From Fomitopsis serialis (taxonomy: Eukaryota > Basidiomycota > Agaricomycetes > Polyporales > Fomitopsidaceae), in NCBI RefSeq assembly GCF_022376445.1, contig NW_025955002.1, positions 186,001 through 250,000 of the forward strand: DNA of 64,000 nucleotides. The letters run 5' to 3'. Positions within the stretch are counted from its first letter, which is position 1, and every line of letters starts with the position of its first letter. Shown here in pieces: positions 13,403 to 24,531 of this stretch. Below the pieces are notes generated by a model. That model saw only the letters and a program-made list of their open reading frames with translations. It made no database searches and was not told where the DNA came from. A program made the position numbers and the translations under genes.

Positions 13403-13801
13403 TGCGCAAGTAGACTGAGCAGGCGATGAACGCGTCCCGATTCAAGGGACGACGCGGGTGAGGGAAGGGATGAAAGCAATCAGCGGCCGCGGCCGCACGC
13501 GTCGCGTCGCGTCACACATGTGGGCAAGCGCCGTCACGCATGCCGTCACACCTACTACTCCGCGGGTCCTGGCCGTAGCAGGAACTGAGGAAGAGCTGAG
13601 GGCATGATCGAGCAAACACTGTTGTAGGGAAGAAGCCACACTCAAACAGCCGCTGTCTGCCCGATGCGTCGCATTATCCACAGGCTGGTCTAGAGTACAA
13701 GTACCGTTTATATCATGTTGTATATCGTACCAAGTCGTCCCCATCTAAATGTGACGTCGTTTACAGCTATACATTTTTTACATACGCCAGCCAGCGTCAA
13801 C
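13403..13801. promoter_or_regulatory. Promoter region of the HDAC gene with a GACGC repeat
   Basis: This 400-bp gap separates the OPT stop codon from the HDAC start codon. About 90 bp upstream of the HDAC ATG, the minus strand reads GTGACGCGACGCGACGC followed by an ACGCGT core, next to a run of GGCCGC. ACGCGT is the MluI cell-cycle box in yeasts; whether it works so here is unknown. The same 17-mer occurs upstream of the mitochondrial S8 gene. Confidence 0.35.
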
Positions 13802-16770
13802 TCAGGTCGCCTTACACCGGTCCACAGAAAACACGCTCGGGTCGGGGTTACCCCACCACAAAGGGAAATCGACCGCCTTGCCACTCGCGCCGAACACGGC
13901 AAAGGACTGCGTGGACAGTCCCTTCAGCAACTGGACACAGGGAACAGCGCCAGAAATAACGCACCAGAATGAAGATGATGACCTGGCTGCCGCCGTCGAG
14001 CGCGGCGGACAGGAGGTAGTTGTACTTCTTGAACCAGCCGGGGCGGTACTTGCGGAGCCACCACTGGCTCGCGAAGCCGATCACGAAGCACGACCACCAC
14101 TGGCCGTTGACGGAGTACGGCAGGTAGCCGACGTAGAGCGAGATGATGGGCATGTTGACGTAGCTCGCGAACCGGTTGACGAGCGTGCCCGGCTTGGTGT
14201 AGCGGTGGAGGAGCCAGAACGGGACCGGGAGCAGCAGGCCGATGAAGATCGCGAACGCGAGCATGTCGTACCGCTTGTGTACCGAGTAGAGCTCGGTGCC
14301 GAGCGCGCCTAGGGCGACGGACGCTGAGTTATATTGCTGGATGATCCAGCCCGACCACTAGGAGAGCCCACGGATCAGTTAGCTGTTGAGTGCACGCACA
14401 GCAAGAGGTGCATGTGGCTTACGACACGGGTACCCGTCGGGTCCTTAAGTACTTCACGGTTCGCGTCGACGATAGAGCGCATCACTGGGCAGGACGTGAG
14501 CAGGTGGCTGATGGGTCGAGCGAGTAGGCTTACTCGTGTAGTTGAAGATAGAACCAACAATCGAGCCCAACATCTGGGCAGCGAAGGTCGCACGGGGTGG
14601 CAGCTTCGTGTACTGGCCTAGCTTGAGATCTATGCCCCATGTCAGTCGCACTCAGGGTCTTTCACGGAAGGACCACATACGTACCCTGCAGCATGTATAA
14701 CGTCTGGAAGGTGGTCGAGTTGCCGTACAGGTTGACGTACATGACCGCAATGGGCTGGCCTGGATGGATGAACGCAGCGAGGATCTGGATCGCATACTTG
14801 ACTGAGATGTTGAAGCCCGTCGTCGCGGTGATAAAGCCGAGCGCGATGGCGAGGAAGAAGCTGATGACTGTGAAGAGGATGATACTCCACCAAGGGAGGA
14901 GCGCAGAACCAGTCGTGTACTGCACTCAGAACACATATATCAGGCCAGCGGGTGAGGTTGATAACAGAGCGGACGCACACTGCAGCCAATGCCGATGGCG
15001 AGGGAGATGACGAAGAGCGAGATGTACCACCAGGCGGGCACCTCCTTATACTTCTGCATCTCGCGCCAATGTGGGTCGTCGATCTCGATCGGCTCGCGGA
15101 TGCGCCTCAAGGTCGAAACGGCATGTTTTGCGGCTGTACACACACGGCGACACAAACACCCACATCTCGTAAGCGCAGCCCGCGATCACGCCATAGCGCA
15201 GGCACGACTCACCCTTCTTGAGGTCCGACCAGTACCAGAGCAAGACGTGCACGATGCACGCGCCGAAGGAGAAGTTGTAGCACATTTGGCTGATCGCGTA
15301 CGTTGTCGTGTAGTACGGTAGGCCGACCTCGGCAAGCGCCGTCCTGTTGAGCGAGTTGTCCGGGTTCAGGATCAGGCTCTGGTCGTACGTTGTGCCGTTC
15401 TCGAAGAAGAGCGACGTCGACATCCACTCGAGCTCCCGCCCACCGAAGACGTTTTTGTAGTAGCAGAGCGTCAGCACGAGGTAGCCGATCGCCATGCCCA
15501 GGTAGGAGTTGACCTCTGTCGGGGAAGAGGGTGCATTAGTGGGTGGGTGAACAGAGGACGGAAGGTGACGCACGAGTCTGGAGGGGCCAGACGAGAGGGA
15601 ACCCCTGCGTGATAAGCGTCCAGCTCGTGCTGAAGCTGAACAACCCGATGCCTTCGTTGGAGGATCCCGCACCGAAGAGGTTGCGCACAAAGTCATGCCT
15701 ACCGTTGTCGGCGAGGCAGATAATCGAGATGGCAGTGAGCAGCGGGAAGGGGTACTGCGGAATCCTGCGAGGAAGATGAGCACCGGACGACCACCACCAC
15801 GAAGAGCCGAAAAGACGCACCACTCCCAGCAGAAGATGGCAATGAAGACGATCCAGAAGAACTTGCGGCGCTTCTGGTTTAGCACGTTGCCGTAATGGAG
15901 GGACTGGAGTAGGTTGACGACCGAGATGTACGTCGGGTAGAACGCGTAGGTTGGGTACACCAGTAGCTCGCGGAGCACACCAGCGATACCGTACCCAATC
16001 ATCTGGCTCGCGAAGATCTGGAAGATGGCGACGGCTGCATTCAGGCGGATGTCATAGAAGAGGTCGAGCGCAGCGATGATCTCCATCGCCACGGCCACCG
16101 TGGACGCAGTAGAGGCCATGATCACGATCGCAGTATGTTCTGTGGGCGTGAGATTAGCGTTGAGATGCGCTGCGGTGAATGATAACAGAAGCTGATGATT
16201 TACCCTTGATGTTGAAGGGACCGGGGTTGAGGTAGCGCCAATAGCTGTGCGAGGGCATGATGACGTGCATGGCCGTACCGAGGACATAGGCGATAATGAG
16301 ACAGAAGAGTTGAGAAACCGAGGCGTTCTGTAGCACACGAGATGAGGGCCGAAGGGGACATGCAGATGACTAAGGTGCATACCTGAGGCTTGAACGTGTA
16401 GATAGTGGAGAGAACGGAACCGAAGGCACTCAGACCGACGCCAAGGAAGAGGGTTCGGAACGTCCACGCAGGGAGTTCAGGATGATCCTCCGAGCTCAGA
16501 ATCTACATGTGCAGGCGGTCGTGTGAATCGACATGAGGAATGCAAAAGACATGCACGCACTTCGATTGCGACTTCCTCGGCCTTCTCGATAACCTTGACC
16601 TCGGTGTCCTCGTCATACGGCACCTCGTTAACGTCGACCTTCTCGTGATCAAGATACGCATCGGAGTCCTTCTTGGAGGAAGATTCGGGGGTGCGCATCT
16701 TCTCGATGGAAGAGGTGGAGAGCTGGCGCTCAAGCTCGTCGGGGGCGTCGCTTGTCAGTGTCGGGAGCAT
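13802..16770 (-). CDS. OPT-family oligopeptide transporter
   Basis: This is a proton-coupled importer of small peptides (tetra- and pentapeptides, possibly glutathione or metal chelates) in the plasma membrane. Start is the ATG at 16770. An acidic cytosolic N-terminus (DVNEVPYDEDTEVKVIEKAEE) precedes the OPT domain. The family signature NPGPFNIK is joined to EHTAIVIMAS across an intron, giving NPGxFNxKEH. Later membrane segments include MIGYGIAGVLRELLVYP, YPFPLLTAISIICLADN, NSYLGMAIGYLVLTLCYY and MLAFAIFIGLLLPVPFWLLH. The C-terminus, after a 58-bp intron, reads SFAVFGASGKAVDFPLWWGN and ends at a TGA at 13802. About nine introns; roughly 780 residues, the usual size for fungal OPTs. No frame breaks were seen. 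The substrate cannot be read from sequence. Confidence 0.92.
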
Positions 16771-17741
16771 GACGGGCAGACAGAGGCAGGCGCGGGGCCA
16801 GTAGAGTTGACTCGGAGGTCGGGGGAAACTCTGGGGGAGGTGGCTGGCGACATTGGGAGCATGTGGAATGATATTTATGTGATGGACTGGGAGTAGCGGC
16901 AGGCAGTAGAATATTTGCTATCTGGCCGGGTTCTATCTGCTGAGTGCACCTGAGCGAGTTGTGTGACGCTGGGCGATCCCAGGCAGGAGAGATAAGGCTC
17001 CCCCAGATTGCCGTCGTTCCTGGCCATTTCGCGTGCATGCTGTCCTACTTAGCACTTCTCAGTCCCGTTGTTGACCCTTGCTGCCTCCGCGTTGTGGCCG
17101 TGGTGGTTCATGAGCGTGGTGGCAGTGCGCATCGTGTATACTCACGCCCGTTCTGCAGGCGGATCAATGCAGATCCAAATCGGGCAAGTGAGTAGGAAAG
17201 AACACTCCGGGGGATCGAGATCCGATGTGGCATGCGGTCCGCCTCCGAGTGTATCGCAGTCACCCAGTACCAAGGAGCGGCATTCAACATTGTTCGCGGC
17301 AAGGCACACGTCAAATCCCGGCAAGCATGTTGCGGGAAAAGGGTTCGCAAGTTCGTAGCCACCACGGCACAGCACAAGCAGGCCAGCCATACTGGGGGAG
17401 GCACTGGTCGGCGCCAGCCGCGCTCGCTCTCTCTAGCTATTGCGCGCTTCGACATACTATACGCCCGAGACTTCCACAAGGCCTCCGCTGACCACACCAC
17501 GGCATCCGTCATCTACGGCTCAATCAGACCTGCAGGCGTGCAATATATTGATCATGGTGAGTGAGTGCGTATGCTGATCAGTGACAGGAAACGACGACGA
17601 TGTTCTCTACCTTGACCCTCGCGGGCGACAACATACCGGCGGCCATCACCCTCCAGACCAGACGACTTCCCATGTCGTCAGTTCGACTTTCACCGCAGTG
17701 CATACCGGATTAGACCAGACTGGTTCGAAGCCATCGCCACG
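16771..17741. other. Intergenic region upstream of the OPT gene
   Basis: This contains the OPT promoter at its left end. Frames here are short and unrecognised. From about 17588 on, the plus strand may hold the decayed N-terminal part of the kinase-like pseudogene (frames reading FSTLTLAGDNIPAAITL and RIRPDWFEAIATAIYL), but they are in different frames and the join is unclear. Confidence 0.35.
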
Positions 17742-18384
17742 GCCATTTATCTCTGAAGATAGGAGAGCGTATAGCCGGCGGTCGATCTGCCGTAGTCTAC
17801 TCCGCTGAGATCGTGGCCACGTCAGAGAAGGGCGACATTCCCTCCTCGGATCCACCTCCGTACGAGCAGCAGCTCTGCGTAAAGATCGCGCGACCCAATC
17901 GCCGCACGGGAAGCGCAAATATACGACCAGTTGACCCTCGGCCAGGCGTCATCGCGCCGATGGAAGCCAGACCCAGAAGCGCCACTGCTGGCTGTCATTG
18001 TCATGTCGCTCGGGGGCGCAACTTACACTGGAGACGACGATCAGGATGAGGCTACACAATGAGTCGAGGTTATTGTACGTCTAGTATTGGCCCCCAAATC
18101 TTCGGCTTACACAGAGAGGACACCCGTACGATGCTGGACGACTTGTCGGACATCAACCTCATGCATTGTGACCTACGTCCGAATAACTTGACCGCGTGCG
18201 TACACCCACTGGCACGAAGCCATGCCCCAAGCACAATTGCGTGCACAGGTTCAACCTCATCGACTTCGCTTGGACTATTTCCGACAACAAGAATGGGGAC
18301 GAGGACGCGAAGCTGCGTATCATACGCAAGTCGGAACGCGAATGCTATCGAGGCGCGTATTTCTGGTACGGCTGTTGCCCTTGA
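17742..18384 (+). pseudogene. Broken protein-kinase-like gene
   Basis: Fragments of one kinase-like domain lie in order but in different frames. The first reads LKIGERIAGGRSAVVYSAEI (glycine-loop region) and then QLCVKIARPNRR (the VxK strand). The next, after a frame change near 17905-17912, reads REAQIYDQLTLGQ and then LLAVIVMSLGG (hinge region). After an in-frame TGA at about 18060 come DINLMHCDLRPNN (catalytic loop, HCD in place of HRD) and, across a possible intron, FNLIDFAW in place of DFG. The order matches basidiomycete kinase-like proteins, but the frameshift and stop cannot both be explained by good introns, so I call it a pseudogene. Even intact, the altered HRD and DFG motifs suggest weak or no catalysis. 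A sequencing or assembly error is the main alternative. Confidence 0.6.
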
Positions 18385-18948
18385 GCTTGAGCTGTTATCC
18401 AAGTTGGTGCGATCGATCAGTCAATATCGCTCAGCCCATATTCACGGTCCTGCGTGTGCCTGGGCGAACTCCAACCTCGGCTAAGATAAACACGCCCTCT
18501 CACCTTGGCAGACTGCGGTGCTCTCAGCCCCTCGTACCTGCTCGTGTGCGCACCATAATTCAAACACACGATCGCGAACGATGTCTGGGCTACCGACGAG
18601 TCAACGGACCGATGGAGAGCAAGGCGTTTCCGTGGACTTCGGGTTGGTGCTTCCGATTGCTCTGTCTGTGCCAAAGTTTGCGCTGCTGCTGGACCTGGCT
18701 GACGAGCTGGAAATAGTCCGGGCTACCAACCAACAGAAAGAAACATCCCTCAGCACTCCCTCAGCGGTATTTCCACCGGCTCGCCAGCATGTACAGTACA
18801 GCTTGACGAGCACAGCCAACCGACAGGGCTAGCAAACCAAGAAAACTTCGATTCATGTCAGATCGTCACACAAAATATCAACCTCCTAGATCGCACGGCT
18901 CCTCAGTCCAACGCGCCAGCCCCACTCAGATCCAAACCCAAACGCGGA
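18385..18948. other. Short intergenic region
   Basis: This lies between the kinase-like remnant and the MATE stop codon. A plus frame reads LPIALSVPKFALLLDLADEL, which may be the tail of the same decayed gene or chance. Nothing else is supported. Confidence 0.35.
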
Positions 18949-21903
18949 CTACGCCTCCGACTCCCGCCCCTCCCCATGCTTCTGATCCGCGTCCAGGCGC
19001 GCCCGCACTTTCTCCACCTCGCGTGCCCAGTCTGTGCGCATGCACAGCCAGACGCCAACGATGCCGCAGTAAAAAAGCGACACCGTCAGCCCGATCCAGA
19101 GCCCATACAGATGCATGTCCTGCCAGAACGTGAGCCAGAGGCCGAATGGGATGCCTACGCTCACGATAGGTCAGTGAATCAGAGGAGACGGGTGACGAAA
19201 GGGCGCGTACCGATTACGTAGTATGCGCTGGTGGGGAAGGGAAATTAGTGGCTGGGAGAAACATCTACACGGATGCGTACCTCAAATTCAGGAGTGCCCC
19301 AGTAAACTGCAGACATCTGTATTAGCTGGGACACGATGGTGTTGGGAGACACTGCTGCGCTCACCTGCTTGCCAACCGCGCGGAGGATGCCACCCGTCAC
19401 GCCGCCCAGACCGTCGAACACCTGGAAGAGCGCGACGATGGGCAGGATCGAGGCGACCAACGAGACAACCTCTGTGTACGCCAGGTCGTCAATTATAAGC
19501 ACTCGTTCCGGGGTACGGAGGAACATACCCGGGTCGTCGTTGAAAAGGTGCGCCCACGACTTTCGGAAGATCATGAACATCGCACTGAACCATACACCAT
19601 GAGCACACTCCAACTACTCACTCACCTCGACCAAGCAGGCCGCGGAACTCACCTCCAGACCAAGCTGATGGCCAAAGACATCAGGATTGCCGCGTTCGCT
19701 GCGACGCCAGCGCGCTTCGCCTTCTCTTCTCCCAGCAGGTTGCCGACCCTGTAGCAAGGCGCAAGGTGATCGAGTCAGGAGGAGAAGTAAGTCGGCGGCA
19801 GGAGGGAAGGGGAAAACATACCGCACGGAAGTCGCGACGCTCAGCGCGAACGGCGCCTGGTACGTTGTCGAGCCCGATACAAGGAGCACCGACTGGGTGG
19901 CGAGCGCGATGGGACCCAACCTAACCACCCAAGCACATCACAAACGCACGTCAGCATAACCGGCTCGCCGAGGTGGCACGGAAGGTCTGGCACGCACATA
20001 CTAGCCGCGACTGCCCAGGTAGGTAAGTCCGTTAGTCTCGGGAACGTGACAAAATAGTAGAAACCCACTCACGTCCGACGAGCTCCCAGGACCACCATTC
20101 TGACGCGGTTTGGCCTGTGCATCACGCTCGGTCAGCAACTCCATTATCTACTGGGGACGAAATAACGCACCGACACCCGCGAGCCCTAGGTGGACGAGTA
20201 CGCCGAGGCTCGTGAAGCACCGCCGGCTCAGGGGGTGCCACGCCGTGCGCGGGACGCAGAAGATGCCGTACGCGATCGACGCCAACGAGATCAAGTTGAA
20301 CGACACCGCCGTCGCAATCGGCGCCCCGATGAACCCCAGCCGCACTGGCTCTGGCCCCCACACTGCCGCCCGTGTTAGTCGCTGTCAGAGGACTGGAAGG
20401 TGGCGCGCACCTAGAACGTAGTTGAGCGCGGCGTTGATGGGCGCGATGACCATGATGATCCGCGTGGGCACCGCGAACAAGCCTGCCACGAGGATACGTC
20501 AGTAGGAGGAAAGGGGCGTGCCTTGGACCCTCCGCAGTCGTGGTGCACGCACCTTGGGACTGGAAGTACCGCCTGGAGATAACGTGCGTATCAGCGACAG
20601 CGGACCGATACGAGCGCGGGCGGGACGCACCTAGAGATACCATTGAAGGCATACGCGGGCAGTCCGATGACGGACCACTTGAGGTACGTCGCGGCGAGGT
20701 GCGCGACCTCGGGCTCTTGCTTGAGGAAGAGCAGGATGCTCTCGGAACTGAACCATATCAGGATGATAGGCTATCGGATCAAAGGTAAGGTTAAAGTTAA
20801 AGTCCATTAGAGATTAGACGAATCATGAGTTCATGATAGACGCACCACTAAGACAGCGGTCATGACGACAGCTGGAGGCTGGGGTTAGACAAGGCATTAC
20901 CAAGAAGGACATGATGTACTGTGCGCATCACCGCAACTCGGATAAGCGTCTGACGTTGAGTTCGCTACACACGATCAGGCCCAGTGGCGAGCACAGGTGC
21001 TCCTCCTTCAGCGCTCGGCGCTGAACCCTGTATGCACCCACGGCGAACACAGCGACGAGACGCTCCTCTTATCGTGAAGACTCACGGACCAGGGTCCAGT
21101 GGGGCTCCGGTGTAAAGTGTGACGCGGGCCTGCAATATCCACGCCGCGGTGATGCACATAGTATGACGACGGGCACGCACCCATGCGTTGAGCCCATAGC
21201 CCAACGAGCTGCGGTTGTGACGAGGTCCATGCGCCCGGAAGCATCGTGTCCAGGGTGCTGGTGAAGCCCTGGATGATGCTGAAGCCTGTTACGCTCGCGG
21301 TCATGGATCCGAGGGTGGACGCCGCAAGCGCAGTGGTGGACAAGTGCCCTATGGACACGACGGACGCAATGACGAGCGAGTACTCCAATACGTGTGTCCT
21401 GTGATGCCTCCGTCAGTGCGTAGCCGACAGCATAAGACTGGGAGCACCCACCCAAAGACAGGCAAGGTGTACTTTGCCAATATTTTCGTTTCTTCCTTCA
21501 ACATGCTCGAGTAGCTCTCCGCATCCGCGGTGTCTACCTCTTCCTCAATACGAGGAACGAGAAGTGGTGTGTTTTCCGAAGCATCACCCGGGTTAGCTGG
21601 GCCAGACCGGTAGCCCGACTTGTCGGGCAGTGGGCCCACGATGGGCTTGAAGGAGGAGATATAGGAGGTCGGGAAGCTCCTCCGCCTGCCAACCTGTTTC
21701 GTGGGTATCGTGAGGCCATTGCTATGCCGTTCAGGCGAGGTGTCGCTCTCTGAGATGGCGCCTTCGTCGTCTGCAGGGTCCTCGTCATGTTCGTGGGCTC
21801 CATTGGCGGGGTGCATGTCGTTGGCAGCAGCGTAGCGGGAGAGGAGGGCGTAGTCGGAGGGGAGCGAGGAGGGCGTGGAATAGTGGGCGTACGTCTGCGA
21901 CAT
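18949..21903 (-). CDS. MATE-family efflux transporter
   Basis: This is a multidrug and toxic compound extrusion transporter exporting organic cations or metabolites by ion antiport. It resembles the yeast ERC1/YDR338C group, which carries a long hydrophilic N-terminus. The first true ATG is at 21903 (MSQTYAHYSTP); the open frame extends to 22023 only through a TTG. About 170 polar residues precede ETKILAKYTLPVFGW. Membrane blocks follow in order: LVIASVVSIGHLSTTALAAS, GFSIIQGFTSTLDTMLPGA, VAHLAATYLKWSVIGLPAYA, TRIIMVIAPINAALNYVL, LGFIGAPIATAVSFNLISLA, LGPIALATQSVLLVSGSTTY, ASILPIVALFQVFDGLGGV and WIGLTVSLFYCGIVGVWLC. It ends at a TAG at 18949. At least eleven short introns; roughly 620-650 residues. 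It is divergent from SAM50 with 254 bp between start codons. Confidence 0.9.
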
Positions 21904-22157
21904 GGTGCGCGGCTCGTACGCGAGTAATGGCGGTCGCGCCGAATGGAAGAGGTCGTCTGAGTCGCCGCCAGAGTCTCGGACACGCTGTGGCGATCCTTCA
22001 TATGCCCGGGGAGGCGCCCGCAAACGCCATCAGACCAGCTGTCAGACACGTCCCGACGTCCGTCCGCTTCGGAGAACACAGACGCCCGCCGCAGACGCTG
22101 CCAGCAACGCGCTCTCTGAGTCTCTCACCCGCTCCGTCCATCTTCTCATTGAGCCCC
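21904..22157. promoter_or_regulatory. Shared divergent promoter of MATE and SAM50 genes
   Basis: This 254-bp GC-rich stretch lies between two head-to-head start codons, so it must hold the core promoters and 5' untranslated regions of both genes. I see no TATA box. A small pyrimidine-rich tract (CTCTCTGAGTCTCTCACCC) lies just upstream of the SAM50 ATG. Confidence 0.5.
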
Positions 22158-24108
22158 ATGGCGGACGCGGACAGCCACCTCGACGCGCCGTCCCTCAGGC
22201 CGCCCCTCGCCAACACATCAGCCCCGCGCGACAGGGAGCCTCCACACGCCGACCTCGACAAGCTGCGCAAATGGCAGGAGGAGAGAATCGCGCGCAAGCT
22301 CCGCGGCGAGTACGAGTCCGCGGTCCTGCACCTCGCGGAGGTGGTACGTCCCATGTCTCATTCTATCTGTGCAGCTGCTTGATCGAGCAGCGCAGGTCAA
22401 TGACAACATGAGCACGCCTCTCCGCCTCGCCTCGATTCGCGTCGAGGGTGCCGCCAGGACCAGGCAGTCCTTCCTTTCCGCTCTTGTGACGCCGTTCCTG
22501 CCGCCCCCTGTTACGCCTTCCTTCTCCGCTTCTTCTGATCACTCGAGCTCCCTTGGCGATGTCCTGCACAAGGCGCGACACATCGGCTCCCTCCTGCAAG
22601 AGACCGACATCTTCCAGAGCGTCGAGGCGCGACTCGAAGGCAGCCGGGACTTTCTCGCGCGCCCGGGCGATGTCGACCTTGTCTTGCGTACGCGGGAGCG
22701 GGGCAGGTTCTATCTGAACACGAGCACGCAGGTCGGGAACAATGAGGGCGGTGCGGTGCGTAACGAAGCGTCTTACTCTTTGACAGGCTGGCTAACACCA
22801 CACACAGAGCGCGACATGTCGCGTGCGCAACGCATTCGGCGGCGCGGAGCTCTTGCAGGCGAACCTCGCGTTCGCGACGACCACCCGTGTCGCGTTCTCT
22901 GCATCGCTCTCTGCGCCGCTCCTCCCTTACCTCCCCTACGCAACGTCTGCATCGTCAAATCCCAACCTCAACACGCGTGGAGAGATCTCGATCTTTGGCC
23001 ACGAACGGGACAACACAACTTTCGCGAGCTCGTTTGAGGGCGTCCGGGGCCTGCGCGCTGCTGTCAGGGTGAGCTAGGTTAGCTTCTTCTGCTGCACATT
23101 CGGACGGGCTTTCTCACAGGACGTGGACTTCGTCACATCTGGCAGACGGGTACGTTGCGAAAAGGTACACACGAACTTGCATACGAGGGCGTGCTTCGGC
23201 ATATAGGCAACCTCGCACCCACCGCGTCGATTAGGTACGTCCCGACTTCGCTTTGCCCCCTCTGTGCTGGGGTGCTCAGAGACGGTGGCTGGGTATAGCA
23301 TACGCGAGGCGGGGCCCTCCATCAAGTCCGCCGTGTCACACACCTACATGCGCGACACCCGGGACGACGCGCTACTCGGCACGCAGGGATCCTACGTCAA
23401 GCTCTCGCATGAGCTCGCTGGGCTGGGCGGAGACACGAGCTTTTTCAAAACGGAGGGCGCTACGCAACTTGCGCGGAAGCTCTTGCCTGGTGTGGTGAGT
23501 CTCATGTCACTGTTCACTCGGATATCAGAAAGAGCTCACAGTCGGGTAGACAGTATCTGTGGCTGGGAGGAGCGGACTGCTGTGGGGCTTGGACGGACGT
23601 CCGGTACCGTTCTCAGATAGATTCCAGCTAGGTGGACCCATGAGCGTGCGGATGTTCCGTGCAAACGGGCTGGGTCCGCAGGATGGACGTACGTATTGCC
23701 TTGCCCATCGCGCTATGTTGTCTGACGCGGCCTTGTTGTTTAGCTGACTCGCTTGGAGGCGATATGTACTGGGCCGCGGGTCTGAGCGTCATCGGAGACA
23801 TCCCGAGGCGGCCACATTGGCCTGTCAAATTGCAGGGCTTTGTGAACCTCGGCCGATTAGATTCGATGGATAAATGTAAGGCACTTCCTTCCATCCATAT
23901 TCCACAGCTGACACTCGACAAAGCCCGAAGCCTGATCGACAACGTACGGGAAAGCATTAGCAAGCCGTCTGTGGGCGCAGGCGTGGGGCTCGTGTATAAG
24001 CTAGACGCGGTGCGGGTAGAAGTCAACTTCGGCGTGCCCCTCGTGGCGAGCAAGAGCGACGGTGTGCGGAAGGGGATCCAAGTGGGCATTGGACTGGACT
24101 TCCTGTAG
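22158..24108 (+). CDS. SAM50: SAM50, sorting and assembly machinery beta-barrel
   Basis: This is the core channel of the SAM (TOB) complex, which inserts beta-barrel proteins into the mitochondrial outer membrane; it belongs to the Omp85 superfamily. The start is the ATG at 22158. A 52-bp intron (22344-22395) joins LHLAEV to VNDNMSTPLRLASIRVEG, the beginning of the POTRA-like domain that runs to LLQETDIFQSVEARLEG. The C-terminal 16-strand barrel follows, with RNAFGGAELLQANLAF and GRPVPFSDRFQLGGPMSVRM; the loop-6 position equivalent to the family's (I/V)RG(F/Y) reads VRMF. It ends with QVGIGLDFL, which fits the mitochondrial beta-signal (polar-x-Gly-x-x-hydrophobic-x-hydrophobic). About eight introns; roughly 480-500 residues, the usual fungal size. 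It shares a promoter with the MATE gene. No defects were seen. Confidence 0.93.
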
Positions 24109-24531
24109 ACTGCGATTTGTTATGCAACATATCTTCGAACTCTCGAGCTCATTCCTCTGTGACAGTTATGTGTGAATTTACCAAAGATGAGGGCGACAGT
24201 AACGCTGAGCAAGTGCAGTGAGTGTAAATATTAATGGCCATGGTCACGGTGGAGGTTAATCACTACCGCTGCCAAAAACGGGATGGTACCGATGTGATCT
24301 GGCGGTGAACCTGATCGGGACTGGAGCGCCTATATATGTACACAATGCCGCTCCTGCGCCGGCGACTCGTCTCAGACTCATCTCAGCCCCCGCTCACTAC
24401 TACATAACTTACCACTGTGCTAAGCTATACGCTTTACTGACTTCCCTAACCAAAGTGCTCAGCTTCCGCGCTTGAGGAACTGTGTACTGGCCTAAGGGGT
24501 ATACTGCCGTCAGACCGAGGTCTACCAGACC
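24109..24531. promoter_or_regulatory. Promoter region of the SIN1 gene
   Basis: This 423-bp gap contains the SAM50 3' flank and the SIN1 promoter. A TATA-like TATATATG lies at 24331-24338, about 195 bp before the SIN1 ATG, which leaves room for a long 5' leader. The leader region has pyrimidine-rich runs. Confidence 0.4.

Noticed and set aside
21903..22023. MATE start at 22023
   Set aside because: The codon at 22023 is TTG; the first ATG in frame is at 21903.
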